Assembly: GCF_900111195.1 (NCBI RefSeq)
Contig: NZ_FOGL01000020.1
Coordinates: forward strand, 11,468-75,467
Source: Gracilibacillus ureilyticus
GTDB lineage: Bacteria; Bacillota; Bacilli; Bacillales; Amphibacillaceae
DNA: 64,000 nucleotides
Reading direction: 5' to 3'
In this document: positions 38,012 through 51,829 of the stretch, in pieces
Layout of the letters: every line of letters starts with the position of its first letter
Position numbering within the stretch: position 1 is the stretch's first letter
Translations under genes and position numbers: made by a program
Notes under the pieces: model-generated
What the model was told of the DNA's origin: nothing
Database searches by the model: none
The model's input: the letters and a program-made list of their open reading frames with translations, nothing else

Positions 38012-39364
38012 TTGGAGAACATCGAAGATCTTTGGCAGAAAACACTAGAGAATATTAAAGATAAAGTAAGTAAACCGAGCTATGACACATGGTTGAAAAA
38101 TACGCTGATCGAACAGATCCAGGAAGATACTGTTATTATTTCTGCACCAAATGAATTTACGAGAGATTGGCTCGAATCCAAATATACAAATATTATTTCT
38201 GAAGTGCTATATGAAATTACTGGTGCAAAATTAGCAGTGAAGTTTATTATTCCTGAAACATCCGACGGACTCGAAACGGTCCAGATGCAAACACAGAAAA
38301 AAGCGGTCATACCTAACCAATCGAATCAGTCATCGCCTAAATCGATGTTAAATAATAAATACACGTTTGAAACCTTTGTTATTGGTTCCGGGAACAGATT
38401 TGCGCATGCTGCGTCACTTGCTGTTGCAGAAGCACCGGCTAAAGCGTACAATCCTTTATTTATTTATGGAGGGGTTGGTTTAGGAAAAACACACTTAATG
38501 CATGCAATTGGACATTATGTGCTTGACCATAATCCTTCTGCAAAAGTAGTCTATTTATCTTCAGAGAAATTTACGAACGAATTTATTAACTCCATCCGGG
38601 ATAATAAAGCTGTCAATTTTCGTAATAAATACAGAAATGTAGATGTCCTCTTAATTGATGATATTCAGTTTCTGGCAGGAAAAGAACAAACACAAGAAGA
38701 ATTTTTTCATACGTTTAATACATTACATGAAGAAAACAAACAAATTATTATATCAAGTGACAGACCGCCAAAAGAAATACCAACACTGGAAGACCGGTTA
38801 AGATCACGGTTTGAATGGGGACTTATAACAGATATTACTCCACCTGATTTAGAAACAAGAATCGCTATTTTACGTAAAAAGGCCAAAGCAGAAGGTCTTG
38901 ATATCCCGAACGAAGTAATGCTTTATATTGCTAATCAAATTGATACTAATATTCGTGAATTAGAAGGTGCTTTAATCAGGGTTGTTGCATACTCATCTTT
39001 AACGAATCAGGATATTGATGCATCCCTTGCAGCAGAAGCCCTTAAAGATATTATCCCTTCATCCAGACCTAAAGTTGTTACCATTCAACATATCCAGGAA
39101 GCTGTCGGGAAAAGATATAATGTGAAATTAGAAGAATTTGCGGCAAAGAAAAGAACAAAGTCTATTGCCTTTCCGAGACAGATTGCAATGTATCTCTCTC
39201 GTGAGCTTACCGATTTCTCTTTACCTAAAATTGGGGAAGAATTTGGCGGGCGTGATCATACGACCGTCATCCATGCGCATGAGAAAATTTCAAAATTACT
39301 TGGTACAGATCAATTACTAGGGAAAGAAATAGAAGATATTAAAGAACAATTAAAATCACTTTAA
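38012..39364 (+). CDS. dnaA: Chromosomal replication initiator DnaA
   Basis: AAA+ initiator that binds the boxes on either side of its gene and melts oriC. Domain I at 1-80, short linker (about 85-110), AAA+ domain III with Walker [10 protein letters not shown] near 150 and Walker [10 protein letters not shown] near 210, and domain IV with the DNA-binding signature [15 protein letters not shown] near 420. 450 residues, standard. The start is TTG at 38012, preceded by GAGAGGAGGG; the N-terminal sequence aligns with known DnaA, so TTG is real and may limit expression. Confidence 0.98.
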   Translation: MENIEDLWQKTLENIKDKVSKPSYDTWLKNTLIEQIQEDTVIISAPNEFTRDWLESKYTNIISEVLYEITGAKLAVKFIIPETSDGLETVQMQTQKKAVIPNQSNQSSPKSMLNNKYTFETFVIGSGNRFAHAASLAVAEAPAKAYNPLFIYGGVGLGKTHLMHAIGHYVLDHNPSAKVVYLSSEKFTNEFINSIRDNKAVNFRNKYRNVDVLLIDDIQFLAGKEQTQEEFFHTFNTLHEENKQIIISSDRPPKEIPTLEDRLRSRFEWGLITDITPPDLETRIAILRKKAKAEGLDIPNEVMLYIANQIDTNIRELEGALIRVVAYSSLTNQDIDASLAAEALKDIIPSSRPKVVTIQHIQEAVGKRYNVKLEEFAAKKRTKSIAFPRQIAMYLSRELTDFSLPKIGEEFGGRDHTTVIHAHEKISKLLGTDQLLGKEIEDIKEQLKSL

Positions 39365-39386
39365 TTGTATTTTACGCTGTGTGTTT

Positions 39387-39470
39387 TGTGGATAAGTGGT
39401 TTTACTATACGCACAGTTTATCCACATCTGGATAACTCAATTCAACTAGAGAATTTTGAAGTTATCCACA
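39387..39470. other. oriC, downstream DnaA-box cluster (between dnaA and dnaN)
   Basis: Perfect boxes at 39387-39395 (-), 39418-39426 (+) and 39462-39470 (+); a one-mismatch box at 39427-39435 (-). It corresponds to incC of B. subtilis and adjoins the unwinding element. Confidence 0.92.
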
Positions 39471-39535
39471 TAATCACAGTGCCTATTACTATTACTACGA
39501 TTTTTTTATTAATAATTAATATATAATATAACTTC
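39471..39535. other. DNA unwinding element with DnaA-trio
   Basis: After the last perfect DnaA box comes a short GC-containing spacer and then a run of trinucleotide steps (TATTACTATTACTAC, 39483-39498). A purely AT-rich stretch (about 39500-39532) follows. This is the layout of the B. subtilis basal unwinding system, where DnaA oligomers run along TAG/TAC-type trios on one strand. Confidence 0.8.
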
Positions 39536-39551
39536 CTCAAGGAGGATTAAC

Positions 39552-40694
39552 ATGAAAGTAACAATCAATCGCGATAAATTAATGGAGAGTATCCAACACG
39601 TAACAAAAGCCATTTCATCCAAAACTGCGATTCCTATATTATCGGGATTAAAAATCCAGGTGAAAGATAACGGAATTAAATTAACGGGAAGTAACTCTGA
39701 CATTACGATCGAATCATTCATACCTGTTGAAGAGGAAGGTATTCAATTTATTGATGAATTAGAAGCGGGAGAAATTATTGTACATGCTAAGTATTTCCCT
39801 GATATCATCCGGAAATCACCAAAGGATACTGTAATGATCGAAACGGATGAACAACTGCAGGTGACGATTAAATCAGGACATGCCGAATTTCATTTAAATG
39901 GACAGGATGCGGAAGAATATCCGCAAATTGCCCAGATCCAAACAGATACAAGTTTTGAACTGCCTATCAATTTATTAAAAAATATGATCAAACAAACCGT
40001 TTTTGCTGTTTCTACTTCTGAAACAAGGCCAATACTGACAGGTGTAAATTTACGAGTGGAAGAAGGACAATTAAAATTTGTAGCAACAGACTCTCATCGG
40101 TTAGCTGCAAGTAATATTCCATTGGAAACTCCTTTAGATAATTTCCCTGAAAGTCAGGTTGTTGTTCCTGGTAAAAGTTTAAATGAGTTAAGTAAAATTT
40201 TAGATGATACAGAAGAGAAGATTTATATAAGTGTGACAGACAATCAAATTGCCTTCCAGACAAATCATCTGTATTTCTTATCCCGATTGCTTGATGGAAA
40301 ATATCCCGAAACTGCCAGACTGATTCCCGAAGAAAGTAAAACGACTTTGCTTGCAAATACGAAACAGCTGCTTCAGGCAGTAGACCGTGCGTCATTATTA
40401 GCAAAAGAAAATCATAATAATGTAATACGACTGCAAACAATAGGCAATCAAATGATAGAAATATCAAGTAATTCACCTGAAATTGGAAAAGTAGAAGAAG
40501 AACTGACAGTAGAAAATATACAAGGTGAGGATTTAAAAATATCTTTCAGTTCCAAATATATGATTGATGCACTGAAAATTATGGAAACAGATCAGGTTAG
40601 AATAGAATTTACAGGGGCAATGCGTCCATTCATTATAAAACCAACTGACCATGAACAAATTTTACAATTAATTTTACCTGTTAGAACATTTTAG
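39552..40694 (+). CDS. dnaN: DNA polymerase III beta sliding clamp
   Basis: Ring-shaped processivity clamp for DNA polymerases and a hub for repair and DnaA regulation. Three repeated clamp domains over 380 residues, with SSKTAIPILSGLKI, TVFAVSTSETRPILTGVN and the C-terminal ILPVRTF typical of the family. AAGGAGG ribosome site at 39539. It is separated from dnaA by the downstream half of oriC and followed by a hairpin. Confidence 0.98.
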   Translation: MKVTINRDKLMESIQHVTKAISSKTAIPILSGLKIQVKDNGIKLTGSNSDITIESFIPVEEEGIQFIDELEAGEIIVHAKYFPDIIRKSPKDTVMIETDEQLQVTIKSGHAEFHLNGQDAEEYPQIAQIQTDTSFELPINLLKNMIKQTVFAVSTSETRPILTGVNLRVEEGQLKFVATDSHRLAASNIPLETPLDNFPESQVVVPGKSLNELSKILDDTEEKIYISVTDNQIAFQTNHLYFLSRLLDGKYPETARLIPEESKTTLLANTKQLLQAVDRASLLAKENHNNVIRLQTIGNQMIEISSNSPEIGKVEEELTVENIQGEDLKISFSSKYMIDALKIMETDQVRIEFTGAMRPFIIKPTDHEQILQLILPVRTF

Positions 40695-40696
40695 TA

Positions 40697-40726
40697 TGAG
40701 AGGAACAATTAACGTTGTTCCTCTTT
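40697..40726 (+). terminator. Terminator or attenuator after dnaN
   Basis: AGAGGAACAA and TTGTTCCTCT with a 6-nt loop, followed by TTTTA, two bases after the dnaN stop. Confidence 0.75.
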
Positions 40727-40850
40727 TACGTGGATGTTCGCTTTTATTCCCCCTAAATGTTTAGTAATATAGATAGAAGGGCTATAATAATACAAGGTAA
40801 ACAATGACCGGATGTCTATAAATTATCCCAACAGAAGATGGTGATTAAAG

Positions 40851-41072
40851 ATGGAAGAAAGAATCGCAATTAATACAGAATATATCCAGTTAGGCCAATT
40901 TCTAAAATTAGCAAACATTCTGGAGTCAGGCGGAATGGTTAAAGTGTTCCTGCAGGAGACTGGCGTGCTTGTGAATGGTGAATTAGAAAACCGCCGGGGC
41001 AGAAAACTTTATCCTGGTGATAAAATAGAAATTGAAGAAGCAGGTACTTTTATTGTTGAAGCAAGTGAGTAA
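40851..41072 (+). CDS. yaaA: S4-domain RNA-binding protein YaaA
   Basis: Small S4-like protein of 73 residues, conserved between dnaN and recF. B. subtilis YaaA has been linked to 50S ribosome assembly. S4 pattern: LGQFLKLANILESGGMVKVFLQETGVLVNG, then RRGRKLYPGDKIE. Same strand and order as in all Bacillales; 36 bp before recF. Confidence 0.93.
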   Translation: MEERIAINTEYIQLGQFLKLANILESGGMVKVFLQETGVLVNGELENRRGRKLYPGDKIEIEEAGTFIVEASE

Positions 41073-41108
41073 AAGTAACGTTTTTATAAATAGAGAGGGA
41101 AACTCTGA

Positions 41109-42221
41109 ATGCATATAAGAACACTGAAATTGGCAAATTATCGAAACTATGAAGAATTATCCACAACATTCGATGACAAGGTAAATGTTTTTATAGGGGA
41201 AAACGCACAAGGTAAAACAAATTTGATGGAAGCTATCTATGTTCTCGGATTTTCTAAGTCGCATCGTACAACAAAAGATAAAGAATTAATCCAATGGAAC
41301 AAAAATTATGCTAAAATAGAAGGTAGTGTGTATAAACGTAAACAGGTATTCCCACTGGAAATTTCTATATCCAATAAAGGCAAAAAGGCAAAATTAAATC
41401 ATCTAGAACAAAGACGTCTCAGTGATTATATCGGTGCATTGAACATTGTTATGTTTGCACCGGAAGACTTAAACTTAGTAAAAGGAAGTCCTCAAATACG
41501 GAGACGTTTTATTGATATGGAAATTGGTCAGATTCAGCCAATGTATATATATCATTTAGGTCAGTTCGTCAAAATACTTAAGCAAAGAAATCATTTATTA
41601 AAGCAGCTGCAAAAAAAGCAGCAAAATGACCGAACAATGCTGCATGTACTGACAGAGCAAATGATTGAACATGCCACCATTATCGTTGAAAAGCGATTTA
41701 TCTTTCTGAAAAACCTGCAAAAGTGGGCTTCTAATATTCATCAGGGGATCAGTCGTGGGCTGGAAGAGTTAATGATTGAATATGAGACCACGATACCAAT
41801 ATCAGAAGATGATCCGAAAGAAATGATCCAACAGATTTTCACTGACAGTTATAAAAAAGCAGAAGAAAAAGAAGTGGAAAGAGGAACGACATTAATCGGC
41901 CCGCATCGAGATGATTTACTATTCTTTGTGAACGGAAAAAATGTGCAAACATATGGTTCTCAAGGCCAGCAAAGAACAACCGCCTTATCTTTGAAACTTG
42001 CAGAAATTGAATTAATTTATCAGGAAATTGGTGATTATCCAGTTTTGTTACTTGACGATGTCTTAAGTGAATTAGATGACTTTAGACAATCTCATTTACT
42101 GGACACGATTGAGGGGAAAGTACAAACATTTGTATCAACAACAAGTGTTGACGGGATTAACCATGAGACGTTGAAAAAGGCAGAAATATTTCAGGTGCAA
42201 AATGGAAAAATAACGAGATAA
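41109..42221 (+). CDS. recF: DNA repair and gap-processing protein RecF
   Basis: SMC-like ATPase that helps RecO/RecR load RecA at gaps. Walker [15 protein letters not shown] at 30-43, signature [19 protein letters not shown] near 285, Walker [12 protein letters not shown] near 312. 370 residues, standard. Between yaaA and remB with short gaps. Confidence 0.97.
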   Translation: MHIRTLKLANYRNYEELSTTFDDKVNVFIGENAQGKTNLMEAIYVLGFSKSHRTTKDKELIQWNKNYAKIEGSVYKRKQVFPLEISISNKGKKAKLNHLEQRRLSDYIGALNIVMFAPEDLNLVKGSPQIRRRFIDMEIGQIQPMYIYHLGQFVKILKQRNHLLKQLQKKQQNDRTMLHVLTEQMIEHATIIVEKRFIFLKNLQKWASNIHQGISRGLEELMIEYETTIPISEDDPKEMIQQIFTDSYKKAEEKEVERGTTLIGPHRDDLLFFVNGKNVQTYGSQGQQRTTALSLKLAEIELIYQEIGDYPVLLLDDVLSELDDFRQSHLLDTIEGKVQTFVSTTSVDGINHETLKKAEIFQVQNGKITR

Positions 42222-42234
42222 AAGTAGGGATAAG

Positions 42235-42528
42235 ATGTTTATTCATATTGGAGATGACCATGTTATTCAATCAGAGAATGTTGTAGCAATTATTGACTAC
42301 AGTTTAATTAGCTCTTCGACGATTAATGATGAGATGTTGCAACAGCTCAATGAGAAAAAACAGACAGTTGTATCAGATGAATCTGCTGTGAAATCTATTG
42401 TTGTAACAACAAATAAAGTTTACTATAGTCCATTGTCTGTTCTGACGCTTAAGAAAAGGGCAAGCATGATATCTACTATAAGTAAACTGGAAAATTACTC
42501 TGATAATAGTGAAGAAGAGATGGATTAG
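42235..42528 (+). CDS. remB: Extracellular matrix regulator RemB (YaaB)
   Basis: DUF370-type small DNA-binding protein; RemA/RemB activate matrix and osmoprotection genes in B. subtilis. 97 residues with the typical start MFIHIGDDHVIQSENVVAIIDY. A C-terminal block is VTTNKVYYSPLSVLTLKKRA. Conserved between recF and gyrB, 13 bp after recF. Confidence 0.92.
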   Translation: MFIHIGDDHVIQSENVVAIIDYSLISSSTINDEMLQQLNEKKQTVVSDESAVKSIVVTTNKVYYSPLSVLTLKKRASMISTISKLENYSDNSEEEMD

Positions 42529-42576
42529 CATATAATCTTGCTTTTTTCCATTATTAAATTAAGAGAATGTGGGTGA

Positions 42577-44511
<1,935 letters not shown>

Positions 44512-44576
44512 GCAACCTTGTAATGTAAAGGAAGCATCATTGCAGCAATGCTGTAGTGAATAGGAGGTAATGTTGT

Positions 44577-47096
44577 ATGGTGGATAATAATCGTCCACAA
44601 GTTCAAGAAATAAATATCGGACAGGAAATGCGTACATCCTTTTTGGATTATGCGATGAGTGTTATTGTTTCCAGGGCTCTGCCTGATGTAAGAGATGGTA
44701 TGAAGCCGGTACACAGAAGGATTTTATATGCATTGAATGATCAGGGAATGCATGCAGACAAGCCTTATAAAAAGTCAGCACGTATTGTCGGTGATGTTAT
44801 CGGTAAATATCACCCGCATGGGGACTCTGCAGTCTATGAAGCAATGGTAAGGATGGCACAGGATTTCAGTTACCGTTATATGCTGGTAGACGGGCATGGG
44901 AACTTCGGTTCAGTGGACGGCGACCCGCCTGCAGCGATGCGTTATACAGAAGCCAGAATGTCAAAAATCTCGATGGAACTTTTACGGGATATTAATAAAA
45001 ATACAATTGACTATATGGATAACTATGATGGATCGGAGCGGGAACCGAAAGTTCTTCCTTCAAAATTTCCTAATCTCCTAGTAAATGGTGCTTCAGGAAT
45101 TGCCGTAGGGATGGCAACAAATATTCCTCCACATCATTTAGGAGAAACAATTGATGCCATACTGGCAGTAAGTAAAAATCCTGAAATTACTATTTCTGAA
45201 TTAATGGAAGACTATATCCATGGTCCGGATTTCCCGACAGCGGGGCAAATCCTCGGCCGAAGCGGAATAAGAAGGGCATATGAAACTGGAAAAGGTGCCA
45301 TTACGATTCGTTCAAAGGCAGAGATCGAAGAACAGGCAAATGGAAAAGCACGGATAATTGTGACAGAACTACCGTATCAGGTGAACAAAGCAAAGCTGAT
45401 TGAGAAAATTGCTGAGTTAGCGAGGGAAAAGCGGATTGAAGGTATTACTGATTTACGGGATGAATCTGACCGTAATGGTATGCGGATTGTTATCGAATTA
45501 AGACGTGATGCCAATCCAAATGTTGTGTTAAACAACCTGTTCAAACAGACCTCACTGCAAACGTCATTTGGTATTAATATGCTGGCATTGGTTGATGGAC
45601 AACCAAAAGTTCTAAACTTAAAGCAATGTCTGGAATATTATCTGGAACACCAAAAAGAGATTATTACAAGAAGAACAAAGTTTGAGCTGGATAAAGCAGA
45701 AGCAAGAGCCCATATTTTAGAGGGACTAAGAATTGCACTGGATCATATTGACGAAATTATTGCATTGATCCGCCAGTCTCAAACGACAGATATCGCCCGT
45801 GAAGGTTTAATGAATAAGTTTAAACTATCAGAGAAACAGGCACAGGCTATCCTTGATATGCGTTTACAGCGTTTAACAGGACTGGAACGTGAAAAGATCG
45901 AAGAAGAATATAACCAGCTTCAGGCATTAATCGAAGAGTTAAAAGCAATTCTTGCTAATGAAGAAAAAATTCTTGAGATTATCCGTGAAGAATTAATCGA
46001 AATTAAAGAACGCTTCAATGATGAACGCCGTACAGAAATCGTGAGCGGCGGTGTGGAAATGATTGAAGATGAGGACTTAATTCCGGAAGAAAACATTGTA
46101 ATTACACTAACCCATCGCGGATATATCAAGAGATTACCAGCTTCGACTTACCGTGCTCAAAGAAGAGGTGGACGGGGTATCCAGGGAATGGGGACGAATG
46201 AAGATGACTTTGTTGAACATCTTGTCTCATGTTCCACCCATGACACCGTACTTTTCTTCTCTAACAAAGGAAAGGTATATCGCTCAAAAGGTTATGAAAT
46301 TCCGGAATTTAACCGTACAGCAAAAGGTATTCCGATTATCAATCTATTAGAAGTTGAACAGGGCGAGTGGATAAATGCAGTTATTACAGTAAGTGAGTTT
46401 AATGCTGACTGGAATCTGTTCTTTACAACTAAATACGGGATCTCAAAACGTACTTCCCTTTCCCAGTTTGCCAATATCCGTAAAGGCGGATTGATCGCAC
46501 TCAATTTAAGGGATGAAGATGAATTAATCTCTGTCCGTTTAACAGACGGCACAAAGGATATTTTAATTGGTACGAAAAATGGTTATGTTATCCGGTTTGA
46601 AGAAGACCAGATCCGTTCAATGGGAAGGACAGCGGCTGGTGTGAAAGGAATTTCCTTACGCGATGATGATGAAGTCGTATCAATGGAGATTTTGAATGAA
46701 GGAGATTATGTTTTAAACGTTACCGAAAACGGCTATGGTAAACGAACTCCTGAGGAAGAATACCGTAAGACAAATCGTGGCGGTAAAGGGATCTTTACTT
46801 GTAACATCACAGAGAAAACCGGCCGTGTCATGGCAGTGAAAGCAGTGACAGGTGAAGAAGATATTATGATTATGACCATTTCCGGTGTGCTTATTCGAAT
46901 GCAGGTTGAGGGAATTTCTACGACCGGCAGGAATACACAAGGGGTAAGGCTCATCCGTTTACAGGAAGAAGAAAAAGTAGCAACAGTTGCAAAAATTGAC
47001 CCAGAAGAAGAACTGGAAGCTGCAGAAGCAGAAGATGAGGCAGCAGAAGAATTAGCAGAACAGGCAGTAGAAGATATTGACCAAAATAACGAGTAG
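44577..47096 (+). CDS. gyrA: DNA gyrase subunit A
   Basis: Cuts and rejoins DNA. Winged-helix/tower domain with catalytic Tyr123 (MRYTEARM) and beta-pinwheel C-terminal domain with the GyrA box [10 protein letters not shown]. Quinolone-determining residues are Ser84 and Glu88 (GDSAVYE), the susceptible form. An acidic tail (about 805-839) ends the protein, 839 residues long. AGGAGGT ribosome site. The next gene starts 13 bp after its stop. Confidence 0.98.
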   Translation: MVDNNRPQVQEINIGQEMRTSFLDYAMSVIVSRALPDVRDGMKPVHRRILYALNDQGMHADKPYKKSARIVGDVIGKYHPHGDSAVYEAMVRMAQDFSYRYMLVDGHGNFGSVDGDPPAAMRYTEARMSKISMELLRDINKNTIDYMDNYDGSEREPKVLPSKFPNLLVNGASGIAVGMATNIPPHHLGETIDAILAVSKNPEITISELMEDYIHGPDFPTAGQILGRSGIRRAYETGKGAITIRSKAEIEEQANGKARIIVTELPYQVNKAKLIEKIAELAREKRIEGITDLRDESDRNGMRIVIELRRDANPNVVLNNLFKQTSLQTSFGINMLALVDGQPKVLNLKQCLEYYLEHQKEIITRRTKFELDKAEARAHILEGLRIALDHIDEIIALIRQSQTTDIAREGLMNKFKLSEKQAQAILDMRLQRLTGLEREKIEEEYNQLQALIEELKAILANEEKILEIIREELIEIKERFNDERRTEIVSGGVEMIEDEDLIPEENIVITLTHRGYIKRLPASTYRAQRRGGRGIQGMGTNEDDFVEHLVSCSTHDTVLFFSNKGKVYRSKGYEIPEFNRTAKGIPIINLLEVEQGEWINAVITVSEFNADWNLFFTTKYGISKRTSLSQFANIRKGGLIALNLRDEDELISVRLTDGTKDILIGTKNGYVIRFEEDQIRSMGRTAAGVKGISLRDDDEVVSMEILNEGDYVLNVTENGYGKRTPEEEYRKTNRGGKGIFTCNITEKTGRVMAVKAVTGEEDIMIMTISGVLIRMQVEGISTTGRNTQGVRLIRLQEEEKVATVAKIDPEEELEAAEAEDEAAEELAEQAVEDIDQNNE

Positions 47097-47109
47097 GGGT
47101 GTGGTCCGT

Positions 47110-48186
47110 TTGCAGGTACATCCAAATCAATTAGTTCCAGGATGTATAGTAATGAAAGCAGTGGCTGGTAAAACGCAACATCCAATTGTATTAAACAATA
47201 CGGTGATCGAGGAGAAACATATTGAAGTATTGCAGCATTTTAATGTGAAGGCGATCGAGGTATCTGAAAGACTTGTATCAGGAGCAATTTTTAAGCCGAA
47301 AGATAGAGAACAGGAAAAGGAAGAAACGGAGACTAAACCAGCAGATTTCGCTTCAATGTACAGGGCAGCAGTTCAGCTTTATAAAAAGATGTTTAATCAA
47401 TGGCAATCAGGTTCACCAATTAATTTAATTGAACTGCGTAAAATGCTGGTTCCTTTGTTTGAGTGCATTGAAGATATACAATTAGATGTGTTTTTATTGC
47501 ACAAACATGCCTCTAAGGAAGATTATTTCTTCCATCACGGGATTTCTGTTGCTATACTTTCTGCCCACCTTGCCAAAAAAGTAGGTTACCATAAAGAATG
47601 GATCCAGGTTGGTCTTGCAGGGATTCTTGCAGATAGCGGTATGGCAAGATTAGACAGTTCCATTTTACAGAAAGAAGGCAGCTTAACTTTAGCAGAGTAT
47701 GAGGTGATCAAAAAACACCCAACACTTTCCTACAGGCTTGTTGAGCATATTAATGCACTGTCAAAAGAAGTGAAGCTGAGTATATTACAGCATCATGAGC
47801 GTCTGGATGGAAGTGGCTATCCTTTAGGGGTAAAAGAAGGAAAGATACATCCTTTTGCAAAGATTCTGGCAATCAGTGATACCTACCATGCAATGACATC
47901 TGAGCGATATTACAAAAAGAAACAGTCACCATTCAAGGTTATTGAAGAAATGCTGGTATTAGCTCACACTAAATTTGATTATGTTTTACTGCAGACTTTT
48001 GCTCAAACCTTACTAAATTATTCGATTGGCACTAATGTTGTATTATCGGACGGCAGGGAAGCTGTGATAGTCTATGTCAAACCGGAAACACCGATTAGAC
48101 CAATAGTCAGGCTGATAGAAGATGATGAAATCATTTCCCTAAAAGATAAACCAGCACTGTTTATAGAGAAGATTATATCAGCATAA
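47110..48186 (+). CDS. HD-GYP-like protein with degenerate HD motif
   Basis: Resembles the HD-GYP cyclic-di-GMP phosphodiesterases. From TTG 47110 (358 residues; AGGGGTGTGG upstream) the HD-GYP domain spans about 135-300. Canonical HHExxDGSGYP is intact (228-238) and His203 is present, but the diagnostic LHDIGK is LADSGM (173-178): the metal-binding His is Ala174 and the Lys is Met178. The usual DVYDALTS is DTYHAMTS. So it probably lacks, or has altered, catalysis and may be a binding or scaffold protein. The N-terminal 130 residues are not recognised. It lies directly after gyrA, with possible co-transcription, at the place occupied by an rRNA operon in B. subtilis. Confidence 0.82.
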   Translation: MQVHPNQLVPGCIVMKAVAGKTQHPIVLNNTVIEEKHIEVLQHFNVKAIEVSERLVSGAIFKPKDREQEKEETETKPADFASMYRAAVQLYKKMFNQWQSGSPINLIELRKMLVPLFECIEDIQLDVFLLHKHASKEDYFFHHGISVAILSAHLAKKVGYHKEWIQVGLAGILADSGMARLDSSILQKEGSLTLAEYEVIKKHPTLSYRLVEHINALSKEVKLSILQHHERLDGSGYPLGVKEGKIHPFAKILAISDTYHAMTSERYYKKKQSPFKVIEEMLVLAHTKFDYVLLQTFAQTLLNYSIGTNVVLSDGREAVIVYVKPETPIRPIVRLIEDDEIISLKDKPALFIEKIISA

Positions 48187-48257
48187 ACATGCAAAAAGAG
48201 AAGAGATATAACGTAAGTAAGGCAGATCTAAAATAAACCAATATAGAACGCAGATAC

Positions 48258-48310
48258 TAAGCGTAGTTAAAATACGAAGACTCCCGCGGAAAGCGAAGTA
48301 TTTTAACGGA
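48258..48310. repeat. Extragenic repeat with inverted ends
   Basis: GTTAAAATAC (48266-48275) and GTATTTTAAC (48298-48307) form a 10-bp stem around a GC-rich 22-nt core containing CTCCCGCGGAAAGCGAA. The core is similar to the element at 16040-16205. It lies between the HD-GYP gene and its terminator. Confidence 0.6.
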
Positions 48311-48314
48311 GCGA

Positions 48315-48349
48315 AACGAACGACTCTGAAATGATCGTTCGTTTTTTTT
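48315..48349 (+). terminator. Terminator after the HD-GYP-like gene
   Basis: AACGAACGA and TCGTTCGTT arms, 11-nt loop, then TTTTTTTT on the plus strand. Confidence 0.85.
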
Positions 48350-50153
<1,804 letters not shown>

Positions 50154-50199
50154 TTCGTTTTTCCTGGTATCTTGATAATTTGATGGATGGGAAGCTGGA

Positions 50200-50240
50200 A
50201 AAAGCCTGTTTCAACTTTTACGGAAGCAGGCTTTTCTCTA
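50200..50240 (+). terminator. Terminator of guaB
   Basis: AAAAGCCTG and CAGGCTTTT arms, followed by CTCTATTT on the plus strand. Confidence 0.75.
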
Positions 50241-50352
50241 TTTATCCTCCAGAACATTTGTCTATTTAAAGAATGATTACATAGCGTCATTTTCTATTTG
50301 AAGGAGTTATGGTAAAATGTTTTCGTGCAAAAAATTGTTGGAGGTAAAAAAT

Positions 50353-51693
50353 GTGAGAAATTTGTCAAAGAAAATTAGTATACTTTTTATGATCACACTA
50401 CTTTTTATTGCTTCATTTGCAATAAAACCAATTGAAGGACAAGCAGCAACATCTTTAGAGGTCAGTGCAGAATCTGCTATTGTAGTGGATGCCAAAACAG
50501 GTAAAATATTATACCAGAAAAATGCAGATCAATTACTACCTCCTGCAAGTATGACAAAAATGATGACAGAGTATCTTGTACTCGAAGCAATAAATAATGG
50601 GGATATCAGCTGGGAAACAACAACACAGATAAGTGATTATCCATTTAGTATTTCGGCAGATCCGACATTTTCCGGAATTGGACTGATCCAGGATCAGAAC
50701 TATACGGTTCGTCAATTATATGAAGGGATGTCTATTATTTCTGATAATGCTACAACCATCGCATTGACAGAACTCATTGCAGGTTCAGAATCTGAATTTG
50801 TAAAAATGATGAACGCAAAAGCTGAAGAAATGGGACTTCCTGAATATCAATTCGTCAATTCTACAGGGTTGTCAAATGCTGACTTAGGGGCAAACTATCC
50901 GGAAGGAACAGAACCAGATGCAGATAATCTCTTATCAGCACGTTCTGCAGCATTGCTTGCATATCATTTAATTAATGATTATCCGGAAGCGCTCGATTTT
51001 TCCAGTATGATAAGTTCTGAATTAGACGGCCGACCGCTTGAAAATTTAAACTGGATGCTGCCATGGGAAGATAATAACTTTACACAGTTCGGTTATGAAG
51101 GCGTTGACGGGTTAAAAACAGGCTATACTACCGAAGCAGGATACTGTTTCACAGGTACTGCCCAGCAAGGTGACCGGAGAGTTATTACTGTCGTGATGAA
51201 AACGGACAGCAAAGGCGAACGCTTTTTAGAAACAAAGAAACTGATGGAATACGGATTCTCTCAATTTAGCCAGACAGAATTATTCCCTGCCGGATATCAA
51301 TTAGATGGAGAATCAACTCTTTCTGTTGCAAAAGGGAAAGAGGAAGAAGTGGATTTGGAAACAGCAGAATCTGTCACTGCCATGGTTAAAAACGGCGAAG
51401 AAGAATTATATCATATTGAATATCAAATTGATGAAAGTCTGCTGAATGAAGAAGGTGAACTTACCGCACCAATTGAGAAAGGTGACAAAATAGGCGAGGC
51501 TGTTCTTTCCTACAGCGGAGAAGAAGAGATTGCTTACCTTAACGGGATAGGTGCACAGCAGAAGGTTGATCTGGTAGCATCGGAAACAGTAGAGAAAGCA
51601 AACTGGTTCATGTTGACAATGGGTGCTATTGGAGACTTCTTTGGTAATTTATTTGGTTCGATTGCAGATTTTGTAAAAGGGTTATTTGATTAA
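50353..51693 (+). CDS. dacA: D-alanyl-D-alanine carboxypeptidase DacA (PBP5)
   Basis: Trims the terminal D-Ala of peptidoglycan stem peptides at the membrane surface. Signal peptide 1-32 (cut near GQAATS), serine penicillin-binding motifs SMTK (Ser66, Lys69), SDN near 133 and KTG near 245, then the all-beta C-terminal domain and an amphipathic membrane anchor at the end (IGDFFGNLFGSIADFVKGLF). 446 residues from GTG 50353, which follows TTGGAGGT; the ATG at 50317 lies upstream of that site and is rejected. Confidence 0.95.
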   Translation: MRNLSKKISILFMITLLFIASFAIKPIEGQAATSLEVSAESAIVVDAKTGKILYQKNADQLLPPASMTKMMTEYLVLEAINNGDISWETTTQISDYPFSISADPTFSGIGLIQDQNYTVRQLYEGMSIISDNATTIALTELIAGSESEFVKMMNAKAEEMGLPEYQFVNSTGLSNADLGANYPEGTEPDADNLLSARSAALLAYHLINDYPEALDFSSMISSELDGRPLENLNWMLPWEDNNFTQFGYEGVDGLKTGYTTEAGYCFTGTAQQGDRRVITVVMKTDSKGERFLETKKLMEYGFSQFSQTELFPAGYQLDGESTLSVAKGKEEEVDLETAESVTAMVKNGEEELYHIEYQIDESLLNEEGELTAPIEKGDKIGEAVLSYSGEEEIAYLNGIGAQQKVDLVASETVEKANWFMLTMGAIGDFFGNLFGSIADFVKGLFD

Positions 51694-51733
51694 GCTGTAG
51701 CTATTTAACGTAACCTAATTCCAATATCAGCAC

Positions 51734-51763
51734 TTGGCATTTAAGTTTTTTTTGTTATATAAT
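51734..51763 (+). promoter_or_regulatory. Sigma-A promoter of pdxS-pdxT
   Basis: TTGGCA (51734-51739) and TATAAT (51758-51763) are 18 bp apart, about 65 bp before pdxS. Confidence 0.7.
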
Positions 51764-51829
51764 GTAATAGATATAATTTGGATTCGTATTTCATTCAATA
51801 GTGATTATACATTTAGGAGGAAACATAGC

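Noticed and set aside
40012-40476. Minus-strand open frame of about 154 codons inside dnaN
   Set aside because: Antisense shadow of dnaN; composition reflects the coding strand.
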